Source: Certhia americana | Lineage: Eukaryota; Chordata; Aves; Passeriformes; Certhiidae | Direction of reading: 5' to 3' | NCBI GenBank assembly: GCA_018697195.1 | Contig: CM031878.1 | Location: forward strand, 37,880,978-37,944,977 | Length of the DNA: 64,000 bases | Shown here: piece after piece, positions 49,954 to 63,754 of the stretch | How the letters are laid out: each line of letters starts with the position of its first letter | Numbering within the stretch: position 1 is the stretch's first letter | Position numbers and translations under genes: made by a program | Notes under the pieces: generated by a model | The model's input: the letters and a program-made list of their open reading frames with translations, nothing else | Databases searched by the model: none | What the model was told of the DNA's origin: nothing

Positions 49954-52820
49954 CTGAAAAAAAGATTTTAACACCACATCAGGCATTGAAAACTCAATTC
50001 AAAACAAGAATGAATATACGAAGAGGGATTTCTGCTACCTTTTTTGTGTACACAGGAGAATGGTGTACACAGGGTGTAGGGAGTGTCTGTGTTTAAATCT
50101 CATAAGCCTGGCAATTTTATTTGTAATATTAAGAACTTAAATTAATAACCCCATCATGAAAAAGTAGCAAAGGGAGCACAATACTCAGTAAATTATCTTG
50201 GAATGAATGTAACACCCAGATGTGTTTCAGGCTTTTCTTATCTAAATTTGTCATCATCAATATCTTACTCAGAATTTTAGAATAATTTGAGCATTTGTTT
50301 CAAATGCTATGCATGATGATAAACTAAAAGTGTTTGTTCCAAAATAAATGAAAGTATTAAAATAAGGCTCAATTGAAACAAAAGGCACTAGGCCTTTGCT
50401 CATTGTGATTTTTTGTAATTGATCATTAGCTTTATGTAAAGAAAGAGTATTTGTAATAGAAATTAACAAATTTAATATTTCAGTTCTGTTTCTCCTTGTA
50501 TACCATACAAATTAGAGAAAAAAAGTATAACCATATGCAGCTTTACATATAACCCAGTTCTGAATGAAAGTTATACCATAAATGATTTCTATCTTATGGC
50601 ACACTACACTCTAAAAATCTGGTCTTTGAGAGATAAGCACTATCACCAAGCCAGAACATTAAAATCTAACAAAACCGCCCCAGTGAAAGACACCAAAAAA
50701 TAGCACACACTTTCTTCTGCTTTACTACTATATTTTTCTTTGACAGAAGGACAAATAATAGCACAGCAGGCAGTACAACAACCTTTAAATCTCTGAAACA
50801 AATACCGCTTAGGCTGAAAGACCAAATGAGCTCTTGCAGACTTTCAATCATTGTTCTTTCTGTGAAAACCGTAAAGACAACTGTCAATTAACAGAATGTG
50901 GTGGCAATTCTCAGAAATTAATTGTTGCCCACTTGGAGACAAATTCAGACACTCTCAGATGCTACAGAAATGAATTAATATTCACCTTTGAAAGCTATAA
51001 ACAAACAAACAAAAAAAACACCAGAACTTCCACAGCAGCCTTGCAAAACCAAGCTTGCTTTACACAGCTAACCCAGACAAACATAGGATTTGTAAGGCAT
51101 ACTAATGTAAGCCAAATAAAAATTTGAAGATAATTTAATGAACTTGTTTAATTTCTATGAGAAATAAATAACCCCTAGTAAATCCCAACTATCATTTGAG
51201 TTTAGAGCCTGTCCAGAAAAAAAAAAAAAAAAAAAGGGAACAAAAATTGAGGTTAAGTTGTTGAATCGCTAGCGCACAACATGTATTTGCTGCAAACTTG
51301 TTCAAAGACAAGTAAGCAAACCCACTGCTCTTGTGTTCTTCACTACACTCCCATTTCTGTCTGCAACTGTTGCTGTCAGCAGAGCTCTTAAGGGATCCGT
51401 GCAGTGCCAAGATCTTACTGATCTTCTCTGAGTATCAAAACACACTAAGAGACACTCCATCACCGTAGCTGGCTGAAGCGACACGGGCCCCAGTGGTAAT
51501 TAACCTTCAAACACTTTTATCACCACAGGGACGAAAGAAGGACTTTTAAAACAAGTTAAAGACAGGAAGTGAACTAACACATTTGATTAAATTAATGAGC
51601 CTACTTGATGTTCCCAGACAAGATCAACCCTCACAAATAAATAGATTGAAAAATCAATCTCCTAATAAAATGGCTCCTAAAACTTCAAGAAAAGGAGATA
51701 AATAGGAAAAACAAAACAATCCAAAAAAGGTAGAAGCACAAAAACTCCAGTATTTTGGGGACTGTCATGAGTTGATTATGTATTAGATGAGAATCCAAGT
51801 AAATCAAAACAAGCAGGCTAATCTAATACACTGAGTATCTGTTTCTACTACTCCAGTATGCAGAATGGCACAGCCATCACTCTTCTTCCTCCAGAAGTCT
51901 GAGATCCCAGCTCTATAATAAGAAAGGTGTTTTATCTCCCTGGTTATCACAGCTAAATAAACTGGATTTGCTGGTCCAGTGAGACTCCTTGTCAATTCCT
52001 TAACTGGTCCAGAGCTATTGCCATATATAGAAAAACTGTACTGCACTTTTTTAAAGTACTGCTTCTATTAAAAAAAAAAAAAAACAACTAAAAACCAGCA
52101 CAAATCTTAAGCGAAAGAAAATCTTAGAAGTGTATCTCTCCTCTATGCTGGTAAATGCAAGTGTGCATTTTTTGCTGTTTCTGACAGCTAATTCCCCTAA
52201 AATGTCTTTATATCTCTGACATGAGAAAAATATTCTCCCAACAGCAGACTTGCAATAATCTCAAACAAGACAAAGCAGTTCTATGTTCAAAGAACTATTC
52301 AAAAGCTTCACCTTCTTGCATGAAAGCACAAAGGACCTGGACCAAAAATACTCCAACTATACAACCTAGGGTTCAGAACCTATCCTCAGAAGGATCAGTC
52401 CTGGACTGGATCCTTTTCCATAATTTTCTGATGAAAATGAAACCCCACTCTTTTTCTAAAGCAGACTCCAGAAATTTTAGCTGCAGTTTAATGCTCAATT
52501 CATAGCTATATTTATGGGCAAAAAATAGAGGAGTCAGTTTTATATGCATTTCCAAAGTAAATATATGCATTTTTCTGCACAATTAATTTTCTGAAACTGC
52601 TAAAAATTCTAGTATATCAGCAATAAGGAAAAAATGATCCCTATGATTAAGGGAAGATATAATCTGCAATGCATGTTTGGAATAAACAATTTAGAGTGAC
52701 ATGTAAAGATCTCTGCACCATTCGTGGGGGGAAGGAAGGGTTGTGCACTTCTGCGAAGCTTTGGACAAGAACTACTCTTGTCCATTCAATGGTAGCAGAA
52801 TCCCTTACAGCAACTATTAT

Positions 52821-52956
52821 ACAGTCACAGAACCCTCTGAGTTGGAAGGATAAGGATCATCGTGTCCAGCTTTTAAGGGAACAGTCCATGTGGGAATGGA
52901 TCCTGCAATCTCAGCATTATTAGCACCATACTCCAATCCACTGAACTCATCTCAGG
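52821..52956 (-). mobile_element. tRNA-Ile-derived SINE with CR1-like tail (TguSINE1-type)
   Basis: On the minus strand the head reads GAGTTCAGTGGATTGGAGTA then TGGTGCTAATAATGCTGAG and GGATCCATTCCC. This follows tRNA-Ile(AAT) from its A box through the anticodon loop (GCTAATAA) to a degraded B box. The tail, AGCTGGACACGATGATCCTT then CCTTCCAACTCAG, is the same as the 3' end of the CR1 copy at 56.06-56.24 kb. This head-plus-tail layout matches the songbird SINE family known as TguSINE1. It is a decayed copy. Confidence 0.8.
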
Positions 52957-55900
52957 GTTGAATGTAGATTTTCTAGAACTATAATCACAAAATGCTAAAA
53001 GCATTGCTGCTCTCTCTTTTGGAATACCATCAATTCATCTTTTCTATAAAATTAGGCTGAGGTCAACAGAAGAATATAATAATGTGGCATTTCCAGGAAT
53101 TGCTGCACTATTCATATAGGCCACTGGCCCTTGTTTAGCATTAACTATGTGCTTTAATTTTTCCTTGATTAAGAATGAGATAAATTTAATATACATTAAG
53201 ATTCTTGGCATCACAACACTACTTATTCCACCCTATTTCCAATAATGGTCTGCTTCCAATAGCACAATTTGTAAACTGTACTTGTTTGTTGTCACTGGAA
53301 GTTTCCAATTAAGTAGTTATTTTATCAATTGTTTACTTTAACTATAGCACCTAGTCCTGAAAAGAGCAATTTGATTAATATGACTTGCTCTTGTCTTTAC
53401 TCCATTACTGAAAAACACACAGTAAAGATACTGAATGTATAAATAATCTGATTAAAACGCAAAGATATTCATCACAGAATATAGGGTGTGGTTTATTAGC
53501 CAGAGAAATAGAAAACTGTTAGGTAATCAAAGGTAATTTAAACATTCATACCCCAGTACTATATAGAGAATATTAGAAGAGCTCCATGAATCATAGATAA
53601 TAAATAATTGAATAATAATTTGACTTAGAATACTGACAAGCATATTCCTAAAGTCCCTTTCAGGTTAACTTCCGTTCTTTTCAGTTAATAAGGACTCCTC
53701 TCATTTTAGCTGCCAAAAACCAAAAACTGCTTCTAATTTATAACTGTGTTCTCCACAACATGGCAAATTCAGAAGCCAGATTTATTGTGAATCACCTTAG
53801 TATTTTTTACTTCTAGAAAGAACAGGGAAGTCTTTTCTGAGAACCCCCAGTTAAACCCTCTTGGCCTCATACTTTCAAGCACATGGAAGGGTGGGGAGTT
53901 CTGGTATGAGGGTACTCGTTATACCTTTCAGAAGTTAATGGAAACATTTCTAACAGGGAATTTTATTCTGTCAAGTGAGCTATCTGGATAGTGTCTGAAA
54001 CATACCACTTTAGTCACTAACTTTTGTTACCAGATCTGGAGGCAAAGTACCCAAATCTGGTTTTAGTAGTAATTACAATTAAACTTTTATGACTTGATTT
54101 CTCTTTAATCTTGTAAATTTAGCTGCTAAATTTAAATGAAGCTTTTCAAGTAGAAGGATCTTTGAGACACTGTTAAGGTACCATACTGCCTCATGACACA
54201 GCATTCCAAATAAACATGACTAAAACTTGCATTCAAGGTATAAAGCTCGTATTTTTCCTTGAATCAATAATAAGTAACTCCATGCTCCAAATGAACATTT
54301 TACTTTCCACTCATCCTCCTCTTTCTCTTCCTCTCTTAAATCCTACCCACCAGCAACCTTCGCTTATGAGGAAAAACACAAAATAAAAAAACAGTTAAAT
54401 ATACTCTTACAACTTCAGGGCCCAAGGGTCCCAAGCAGAACAGGTCACCATTAAGATAATGAAACACATAAATACACATTCCAAATTCCAGAATATTGTT
54501 AAGAGATTTTAATACTTACAAAAGCATTAGAACAGTCATTTTGTGCATATTCACTACTCTAATAGATATTAGGAAACTAATATTACCAATTAGGAGACTA
54601 GATACCAGGTAAGCACTGCAGTATATTATATAATCAAAAGATACCATCATTTTGACTCCTTAATCACCCTTTACCTGATTGTGATACAGCATGGTTGGTA
54701 CAGTAATACAACAAAAGGGTATTACCTTTTTCAGTGTTTCAAAGATTATGTTAATCGTGTCACAAATCTACTGCCTAATGGAAACGAGTTTATGCCAAGA
54801 AGAAAAAAAAAGTAACAATTATCCTGAACATTGTTACTATTTCTTCATTTATTACTTCTCTACCTACTTAAAATATCTATTTCTTTAGGTTGTTCTCAAG
54901 TTTATTTTTCATCTTCACCTTGACAAGTCTCCTTCTACTTGTCAAGAATGGAAGAAAATTTAATATATACTTAGATAGGAGGTAGCAAACATAATTTATG
55001 TTTATTTTATTTAACAGAAAATCTGTTACCAGCTGCCCAAAAATAAATTTTTAAGTAATTTTTTAGGAAAAAAGCAATTTTTTTTTAGAAACTTCAGAAA
55101 GGCCCAAGAGCAGTAAAGACTATGTGAAAATTAAAAACATACATTATTTATTCCTGTCATCTTATTTTCCTGTATACATTGCTGAGAAATTAGTTGCACA
55201 GGCTGGTTTACAGGTTGGTATTAAGTCTAATCGACTTACAGGCAATCCAGCAGTCAAGAATAACCGAGAGAATAACTTCCATCTTCATCTTAGACTGGTG
55301 TGCTTACAAGCAGTGTTGATTAGTGTTCATTTTTTACTTAGTAACTTTTCACATAAAAACAAATCTGCATATTTATCTTTGTGCCTACATCCACAGATAT
55401 TGTACAAAAAGAAAAAACAACTATTATAGAAAACTGCCTGTCTACATGCACACTTTCCAAATTAAAACAAACTGCATGCTACTGTATCTTCCCCTGGAAA
55501 TAAAATCAAAGGACACAGTTTTGCCAAAGACAGGAATCAATATTGACTAAGCAACCTGTGAAATCAGACAAATTAAATAGCTGTCAACCTGACGGCTGAC
55601 ATTATCATTCACTGTTTAGACTAAACATTTCTCTCTCCTGGAAAAAGTAATTAACTTTTCTATTTTCCTGCTCTATATTTGTTTCTTCTACTTACTGTGT
55701 TAACGGTAATTTAAGAGTGTTGCCTTCTGAATTACATTATTAGGTCTCACAGGAAAAAGAGCTCAGTTTTCATCTTTAAGCAACTGTGGCCCCTAGCAGG
55801 GCTTATTTTGTGGACAGCATATATATTAAACCTCTTGCACAGGATTCATCTGAGTATCACTGCAAACTGCAAAATGATATTTCCAGTTGCACTCTGTTGC

Positions 55901-56054
55901 TCTGCACGTCTAGAGGAGACTTGATGCCCTGAGGAAGGAAGCTTTGCTGGGATTCATACAAGATGTCCCTTTCTCAGACACTCTGAAAACATTGCATCTC
56001 CTTCTCCCTGCAAAAGGACTGTTATGATCATGATAAAGCCTTCCTCTACCAGAG

Positions 56055-56243
56055 AGTGGCTGGGCACTGGGACAGGATGTCCAGGGTAGTGGTCACAGCA
56101 CCAGTCTGACAGAGTTCAATAGCATTTGGACAATGTTGTCAAGCACATGATGTGACTCTTGGGGATGGTGCTGTGCAGGGCCAGGAGCTGGACTCCATGA
56201 TCCTTGTGGGTCCCTTCCAACTCAGCATCTTCTGTGATTTCCA
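56055..56243 (+). mobile_element. CR1 3' end (subfamily with the SINE-type tail)
   Basis: GGCTGGGCACTGGGACAGGA, GTGGTCACAGCACCAGTCTG, CTTGGGGATGGTGCTGTGCA and CTCCATGATCCTTGTGGGTC then CTTCCAACTCAGCATCTTCT mark a plus-strand CR1 3' end. It is 5'-truncated. Its last roughly 50 bp correspond to the tail of the SINE at 52.8 kb. Confidence 0.9.
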
Positions 56244-57396
56244 TTTATCAGGCTTCATGACACCAAAAATATTATTTATTTGCCTCACACAAAAATTAAT
56301 TTTAAAACTTCCTGGTTTCAATAGCTTATCTTGTAGCAGCAGATCTACCTTCTTACTTCCCCCATTTCAAGAGGCTTTAAAATAAAGAATAAACCCCTCT
56401 TTAATGGGAAAAGCAGAAATACTAACTCAGCACATCTATCTAACTCTTATCTTCTGCCCACAGGAACAGTGAAAGCAGGAGTGACATCACTGAGTTTTAT
56501 ATATGTTATTTTTTACCTTTCCATAATGATTCTTAACAGGGTGAGAAGGCAATCGACTACATTCTCAAATACAAAATCTGTAATGTATTTTTAGGAACAA
56601 ATTGAATAAAAAAATCTGATCACAATCCACTGGAAGCCACACCTACAAGCAACACAACAAAGAAGCTTCTAATACTCCAACACCACTAGTACGTTTTGGG
56701 GTTTTTTAATTTAAATTTAAGAGGCGAAAACAGGCAATAAATTAAGGTACCTTTACACGTCTGGCAGAAGACGCTACACAATCTGGCAAAGTACCAAAAC
56801 AAACAACGTCCCAGTTTAAAAGAATTTCAATGTCAGCAGTAGCCAGAATAAAATCCAGCAAGACCCACATAAAGCTGTCCATACCAGAAGACAGAGAATC
56901 AGATGGATGTGCAAAATTGAAATTTGTTTCAAGGCAATCAGGCAAATCACAGATTTGACCAGTGCACACTGATGTTAAGCAGATCAACATGACCTTCCAG
57001 AACAAAAGCCAAACTTTAAAGAAACAGGGGTCTGCTAGCTCACTAGTCTTTAACTCCTTGCATGCTCTTACACATGTGAATTGCTTTCCTGTTACCAGTG
57101 ATGTACCACAGATGTAACAACAATATACCTCAAAATACAGCAGAAGTTAAAATTCACATCCTGGGCATGGTGAACAGAAGCAGAAATAAGTACACACCTT
57201 CACAGTTTTCTAGAAATGGAGAGGGGGAAAGGGGGTATGAAGTACATATCCTTTCAATGTATTTCCTCAGTACGGTTTATTTTTTATTTTACAGTTATTA
57301 TTTTATTTGTCTTGCAATCTAAATAGTAAACCTTACAAGACTATTTGGTATAACTCAGGTCACTGGAACATTGCACTGGTGCTTGAGGAATAAAAT

Positions 57397-57417
57397 GGGG
57401 GGGGGGGGGGGGGGGGG
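57397..57417 (+). repeat. Poly(G) run, 21 bases
   Basis: An uninterrupted G21 on the plus strand (C21 in the direction of FANCC transcription). Long poly(G) is far rarer than poly(A) in vertebrates and can form quadruplex structures. The exact count may be affected by sequencing or assembly. Confidence 0.9.
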
Positions 57418-58365
57418 ATAGCTCTACTGAAAATTAATGTTCAAATCCTTGTATTTAGTTTGCTGGACAGAACCTTTTCATTCAGTCCAGCTCATTTTCA
57501 GCTGACTTCTGTGACAACAAGGTAGATAAAGATAAGACAAGGGAAACTGCAGCTGAAACAACTATGCAAAGAATAAAGGCAACTCTGGAAAGTGACACTG
57601 GGTCTGATCGAACCTTCAAACTACAAAAGGCAGAACTGTCTCTGGTATCTGGAAACATAAAAATATTTTTAGAGCACTTTGCAAAAAGTCCAATTACTGC
57701 TACCACCACTTTAGCTTCACTAACAGTTACAGTAACATCACACATTAATTGTGTGTGTATGGGTCTCTGATAACTGCAGACTAAACACTACATAAGCTGG
57801 ATCTTATTTTGAAGGTCACAAGAAAAGGAATTAAATGCTAGTTCTGCTTACATCAATAGCAAAATTTTTGTTAGCCTCAATGAAGCCTAAATTTCACATT
57901 AAGTTTTCATGGCAATGAGAAGCTTATCCACATAAGAGCTTACCAAGTAACAACATTAGAAAAATTAGACATTTTAGCAATAATGGTAAATTCTTGTTAG
58001 AATAAATCCATTGTTTGTACCCATTCTCTTATACCAAATCTGCCAGCTAATGCATCACTCCCTATCTTGTGGGTTACTGACACAGTACAGTTATCTGAGT
58101 TATCTGACTATACAGTTTTCATTATCCAGTTCTAGTGAATATGCTCTCACAAAGCTTCATGTACGCCAAAGCAAAGTGAATTAATTATAGTTAGCTAGAT
58201 AATGAGCAATTTTTTGTACCAAATAAAAATTCTACTTTTTCAGTTCAACTTTTACATGTGGTTACCACTGTCTCCCATAGCTTAAAACCAATATTAGAGA
58301 TCTTATACTGTCATTGCAGACATCTGAAAGACTTCAACCTCTACAGAACAACACTTCAGAAAAAA

Positions 58366-59038
58366 AATGATCTGGGGGTGCTGTCGGCAGCAGCTCAGGG
58401 TGAGTCAGCAGTGTGTGCCCGGGCAGCCAGGAGGGCAAACCCCATCCCGAGCTGCACCAGACACAGCATCACCAGCTGTGGTTGGGATCATCCTGCTGGA
58501 TTCACCTCACCCTGGGTCCTGTGTGCAGTGCTGGGCCCACAGTGTGAGAAGGGGGGAAAGGTCCTTGAATGGTCCAGGGGAGACAACAGAGCTGGTGGAA
58601 GGGCTGGAGGGCACATCCTGTGAGGAGTGGCTGAGGGCTCTGGGTTTGTCTGGTTTGGAGAGAAGGAGGCTCAGGGGTGACCTCATTGCTCTGTACAGCT
58701 CCCTGAGGAGGGGATCTGGAGAGGGAGTGCTGGTCTGTTCCCAGGATTTCATGGAATCCAGTATCAGGATATGTGTGAATGCTTCAAAACTTCATCAGGG
58801 GATGTTCAGACCGGACAATGGGACATCTTTCTTTACCAGAAGAGTGGTCAAACACTGGAACAAGTTACCTACAGATGTGGGTTTGCTCCATACCTGTCAA
58901 GTAAGTATTCCTCTTAAAAAGAGGAATCTGGACAATACACTTAATACCAAAGTTAACATTTGTTCGGCTGTGAATTGATCAGGCAGTTGGACTAGATGAT
59001 TTTTGTCCCAACAAAATAGTCCATTCTGTTCATTCTGA
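58366..59038 (+). mobile_element. CR1 LINE, 3' part
   Basis: Runs from the end of ORF2 (GATCTGGGGGTGCTG, GTGTGCCCGGGCAGCCAGGA, CATCACCAGCTGTGG) through the 3' region (GAGGAGTGGCTGAGGGCTCT, GAGAGAAGGAGGCTCAGGGG) to a degraded terminus, GTTGGACTAGATGATTTTTG. The 203-codon open frame at 58367-58978 is a chance survivor of this copy. It indicates a fairly young or GC-rich insertion, not a host gene. Confidence 0.93.
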
Positions 59039-61362
59039 TCTGAACATAAACCAAGCCAATCACTCAAATTTCCTTCATCACAGAACCTCCTCTTCTATCA
59101 ACTTGTATTAATATACTGCTTGAGTGGAATACAGAGAAATTTGCTTAAAATTCAGTTACTCTGGGAAAAAGAAACCCCTAGGTAAATACTAATTCAAAGT
59201 TTCACCATGGAATAAACAGAATTTCATGTCAGTTACATATTATGAGCTATTGGTAAGGGGCAGGTTGCATATACACCAATCCTTGACACTTACTTTTTTA
59301 GAAATTTAGGTCCTGCAATTAACAGATATATTATTCAGTAATTCCCTCATGTCCAAGCATGGGCATAAGCATATACATTAAATTGTATGCAGCAAGCCAG
59401 AACATTAATCCTCTCATCAGAGAAGTCACATATGACTTGTAATATGGTAGAAAACAAGTATTCCTTTGCATTAGTGTATCAAGGAATAGCATTTACTTCC
59501 ACATGTACATACTAAAATTATAAGGAGGCAAGGGGAAAGCCTAAAAAAGTTCCTGCCAAAGCATAATCTTTCTCCAGCTAAGCTGTGGGCTTTAGGAGGG
59601 AAAGCAACAACCTATTTACATGTAGAGAAGAATGACTACTCACCTTTCTTCCTTCAACTAAATAATGAATGAACACCAAGGGTCTTCATATTTCCAACAA
59701 TGTTTTTTTAACAGCCATGCAACTGCTAAATTCAAGCTTTCCCCCGGCTTACACAGGTATGTGAAAAGAAGACGTATGTTCCAAATTATTTATCTCAAGT
59801 ATTTGAACGTAAGATAAAATACTGACTATGTTACTGACGTCCAGAGCTACTCATATAGTCAGGTTGTAATTCTTATAGTAAGAATTTTTATAATAATCTC
59901 TAATATTTATTTAGTAATGAAGCACATACCTTTCATTGAAATCCCTCAGTTCTACAGAGTTACAGCATTTCTGCATAAGCAAAAAACAGAGGAACAAACA
60001 GAAAACAATTTATTCAAAGTCACTGAGGAAACAAATGACTAAAAGAGGTAAAACATACAAATTTCATATTCTCTAGCCTATTAGGAAACACTGTTTTTCA
60101 AGGACTTCCTCCAAGATAATCTATTATTCACCTTAAGCTCCTCAAGCAGGACATGACAATTTATGCAATGATGGTCAATATTCCATCAAAAAGAAAATGA
60201 CCCCACAAGAATCACAGAAAAGTATTTTCTTTCCATATTACACATACTTTCTTTTATATCAAGTCTAGTGACAGCTTAATAAGTGTAAGTAAAAAAATCC
60301 ATGAAAAGTATTCACAGAGTTCACAGTGAAAGCAAGCTTGCAAATGAAAGAATGCACTTCTCTGGCATAAAAGAAGAGTCTCATACTTTTCCCCCCTCTC
60401 TCTCTGACTACTCACACTCAGAAATAGCCATAGAAAAAAAATCTTCAGAATAAAGATGCATTTATGGTACTAAGTACACCTGACAGAAAAAAAACCCTGT
60501 ATTCTCCAGAAGAATAAAAATAACTTCATGATATTCACATCAACATTTACACCTTTTTGTTGTACATTATCTAAACATACTCCCACAGATACTTGTCCCT
60601 GGAGTCCATTGACAAGGTTTCATGCTATTCACAGGCATTAAATCAGGCTATTCATTCTCTGCAAACAAAAAAAGATAAGTTTCCTCAGAAACATCTAGAG
60701 CAAAGACTTTCAGTCATTCAGTCATACAGCAATAACTAGCTATGTGGGCATTTTGTCTGAAGACAGGGAACTGACATTCAAATTGATGAGACAATGATTT
60801 GTGGAATTTTCAATTAATTATTCCTGCATATTTCATGAGCATTTACTTTTTAATGCGCAGAGGTTCCTGTGACTTGTCAATAATACCTCTGTCACACCCG
60901 TTCATGAAAACCTCACAAGTTTGCGCCATCACGAAATCAAAGCCACATTTTTCTCTTATCTTATGGGAAGCGGGCTTCTTATGAATGTAGGCAGTCGGTG
61001 ATAAATGAGAACTAATGTTCAGCATAGAAAAAAAAAATACTAGCTAGTGGTATGTCTCTTGGCCTCCTCTCCTTGGACACTCATATATGTCAATTTAGTT
61101 GATAGCTTATTACAGTTCTATCTGAAATACTTCAATACTGCCAGACAGCTAACCAAGATTTAATAGAAAAAACATGTCCAATGAATCTAATAGGGAGGAA
61201 GGATAGCGCTACAATTTTGCTTCAGGAGTCAGAAATCTAAGAATCCAATTCGCGCTTCTGACACATCTGACACATGACATTAAAGAAATCATTACAGTTA
61301 GGGAAGTAAGGCTCATCCTGCTTCACCTCTGCAGAAGCCGGAGTAGTTCTGCTCCGATTTTA

Positions 61363-61430
61363 AAGAATGGTACATTTACTTGTTTACTTAAAAAAAGAAT
61401 GGTACCTATATACTTGTTTACTTTAAAAAA
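61363..61430. repeat. About 34-bp tandem duplication
   Basis: Two adjacent copies share AAAGAATGGTAC, TACTTGTTTACTT and a following A run, differing by a few bases. Local slippage-type duplication. Confidence 0.8.
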
Positions 61431-63053
61431 AACTAACAAAACAAACAAACAAACAACCCCCACAAAAAACCTAAAACCAAATACCTGGTAACATCAAATT
61501 TACTCCATCTATAATTTTTATTTATTTCTCTCAAAGATTTACAAATTTCTTTTTGCTGCAGTAGCCTCGTGGGCTTTATCTTGCAAGATTACCACAAATG
61601 ATGCTATGCAGATTACACTTGAGCAAATAATCTGTCTTTAGACTGTGTCCAGCAATAGCTGTGCAACTCATCACTACTAAAATTATGGAACTATAGCTCA
61701 CAGTATTGCTTAGAAATATAATTTCTATTGGAAGTTAAAAATACATTGAAAATTACTATGTCACAACCCTGCAACCATATGCAAGGCTGACAGTTAAAAA
61801 AAATAACAGAAACCTCTCACAAACAGCATCTGACATGAGTCTGCCCTTTACCATTACACAAAGTAAAAGCATTTTTGAAAAAATTTTAAAGAAGCTGTAA
61901 TCAAAACTTCCAAAATTCAGAAGCATATATTATGATTGTAAATATAAATAATTTAGATTTCTCTTTATTAATGTATTATGTTTAATGAGTTTATGATTAA
62001 TATAATACTAATAAAGAGTATTCTGCACCTCCAAATCATCACATGCCATTTTTCATACTCATCTAAAATCAATATTCTTTCTATAGTAAAACTCATAAGT
62101 AAGTCTTATTAACTTTTAAGTATTCTGCAATACTTGCAAAGTTATTGTCCCTCTCCAAGGACAGAATATTGAATATGATGTACATTTGTGTAACTTAGAA
62201 AGTAGACTAAATGCACGATCCTAAAGTGTTCTTGGGAGCTGGTGGTATGTGCCACTAAGTCTCAAGCACAAAGAATTTTCTAATTTCCAAAGCTGCATGA
62301 AAAGAATTACAGATTTTTAATGAGTATTACTACTGTCTTCATTTTAATAACACAAACAATGACAACAATTTATTTTAGCATTAAATGAAAAATATGGTCT
62401 AGGAATACCCTTCCTGGTGAAAACTTTGAAAATTGTTTAAGATTTGTTTTTTCAGAGCTGTTCTACCACCTACACATGTAGCAAGATCTTTACAATCTGA
62501 CATACTTTTGTGAATTGTTTAGATCAGACTGGCACAAAACATGCTGTATTCATTAAAAATATTTTTTTTTAAATCAATCAAAGACTGAATATTTTTATTT
62601 GGGAACAATCTCATACAATATATACATCTTCCCGTAAATGCCCAAATTATTCCAAGTATATCAAAGGATTCTAACACTTTCTAAGTTCTTGTTTCAAGAA
62701 ACACCTATGTCTGTCACCCTTCTCAAGACCCTCCACCCAAACATCTTTAGAAAGACATCTCTGCCAAAAGAAGCACCTTCACAATTGTAGGGCAGTATAC
62801 TGAAACATATGTCTTAGGGAAAAAGAAAAGAAATTATAGTTTAAAAGCACACTGAGCACCCAAGGCTGTTCCACTGATCGAACAACTGTGTCCAGTGCCT
62901 TCAAAGGGGTATCCTTTGTTGCTGTAACTCCTCATAACATCACCCCAACTCCTGCCAGTGTCCCTTATGACACTTTCACCCATGGTATTCTGTGGTTAAT
63001 TTCATGTGCACCCACACAGCTGGTCCTTATGGTCAGCATGTGCTGACCAGATG

Positions 63054-63478
63054 GAATCATAGAACCATAGAACGTTAAGGAGGTGAAATGGACCTTACAG
63101 ATTATGTAGTCCAAACCCTCCCTGCCACAGGCAGGGACATCACTCATTAGACTAGGCTGCTCAAGGACTTATGCAACCTGGTCTTGAACACTGCCAGGGA
63201 TGGAGCACCCAGAACCTCCCTGGGCAGCCTGATCCAGTGTCTCACCACCCTCACAGGAAAGAATTTCTTCCTAACACACAAACTGAAGTTCCCTCTTTCA
63301 GTTTGAACCCATTTCCCCATGTCTTATCACTACAGTTCCTGATGTAGGGTGCCTCTCCAGCTTTCCTGAAGGCTCGCCCCCTTCAGATACTGGAAGGTGG
63401 CAATGAGTTCGCTGCACAACTTTCTCTTCTTCAAGCTGAACAGTCACAACTTTCTCTGCCTGTCTTTGTAAGGGAGGT
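63054..63478 (-). mobile_element. CR1 LINE, 3' end, minus strand
   Basis: GAATCATAGAACCATAGAAC, then CCCTCCCTGCCACAGGCAGG, GCTGCTCAAGGACTTATGCA, CAGGGATGGAGCACCCAGAA, GAAAGAATTTCTTCCTAACA and TTTGAACCCATTTCCCCATG give a continuous reverse-complement CR1 3' end of about 420 bp. It is 5'-truncated at its right side. Confidence 0.95.
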
Positions 63479-63754
63479 GAATCAGTCCCAGAGGACTACC
63501 GTCCAACAAAATGGGCAATATCAATCTTTCTCTGTGACCCTCTCTTCAAATTTTAGAATATATATAGGAATAGAAGCACCATAAAACCTTTATCCTGCTT
63601 TCAAACTTGGTTAAAATGATCATATTCAATCCTTAGCAGCCAAAGACATGGAGAGGCAGAATCACACACTTCCTGAGGAATCTAAGACAAAAAGCACTAC
63701 CAAAACTTGATCCATGATGCTTGCAAGGGGGAAGATAACCTTCGGGATGTGTTT

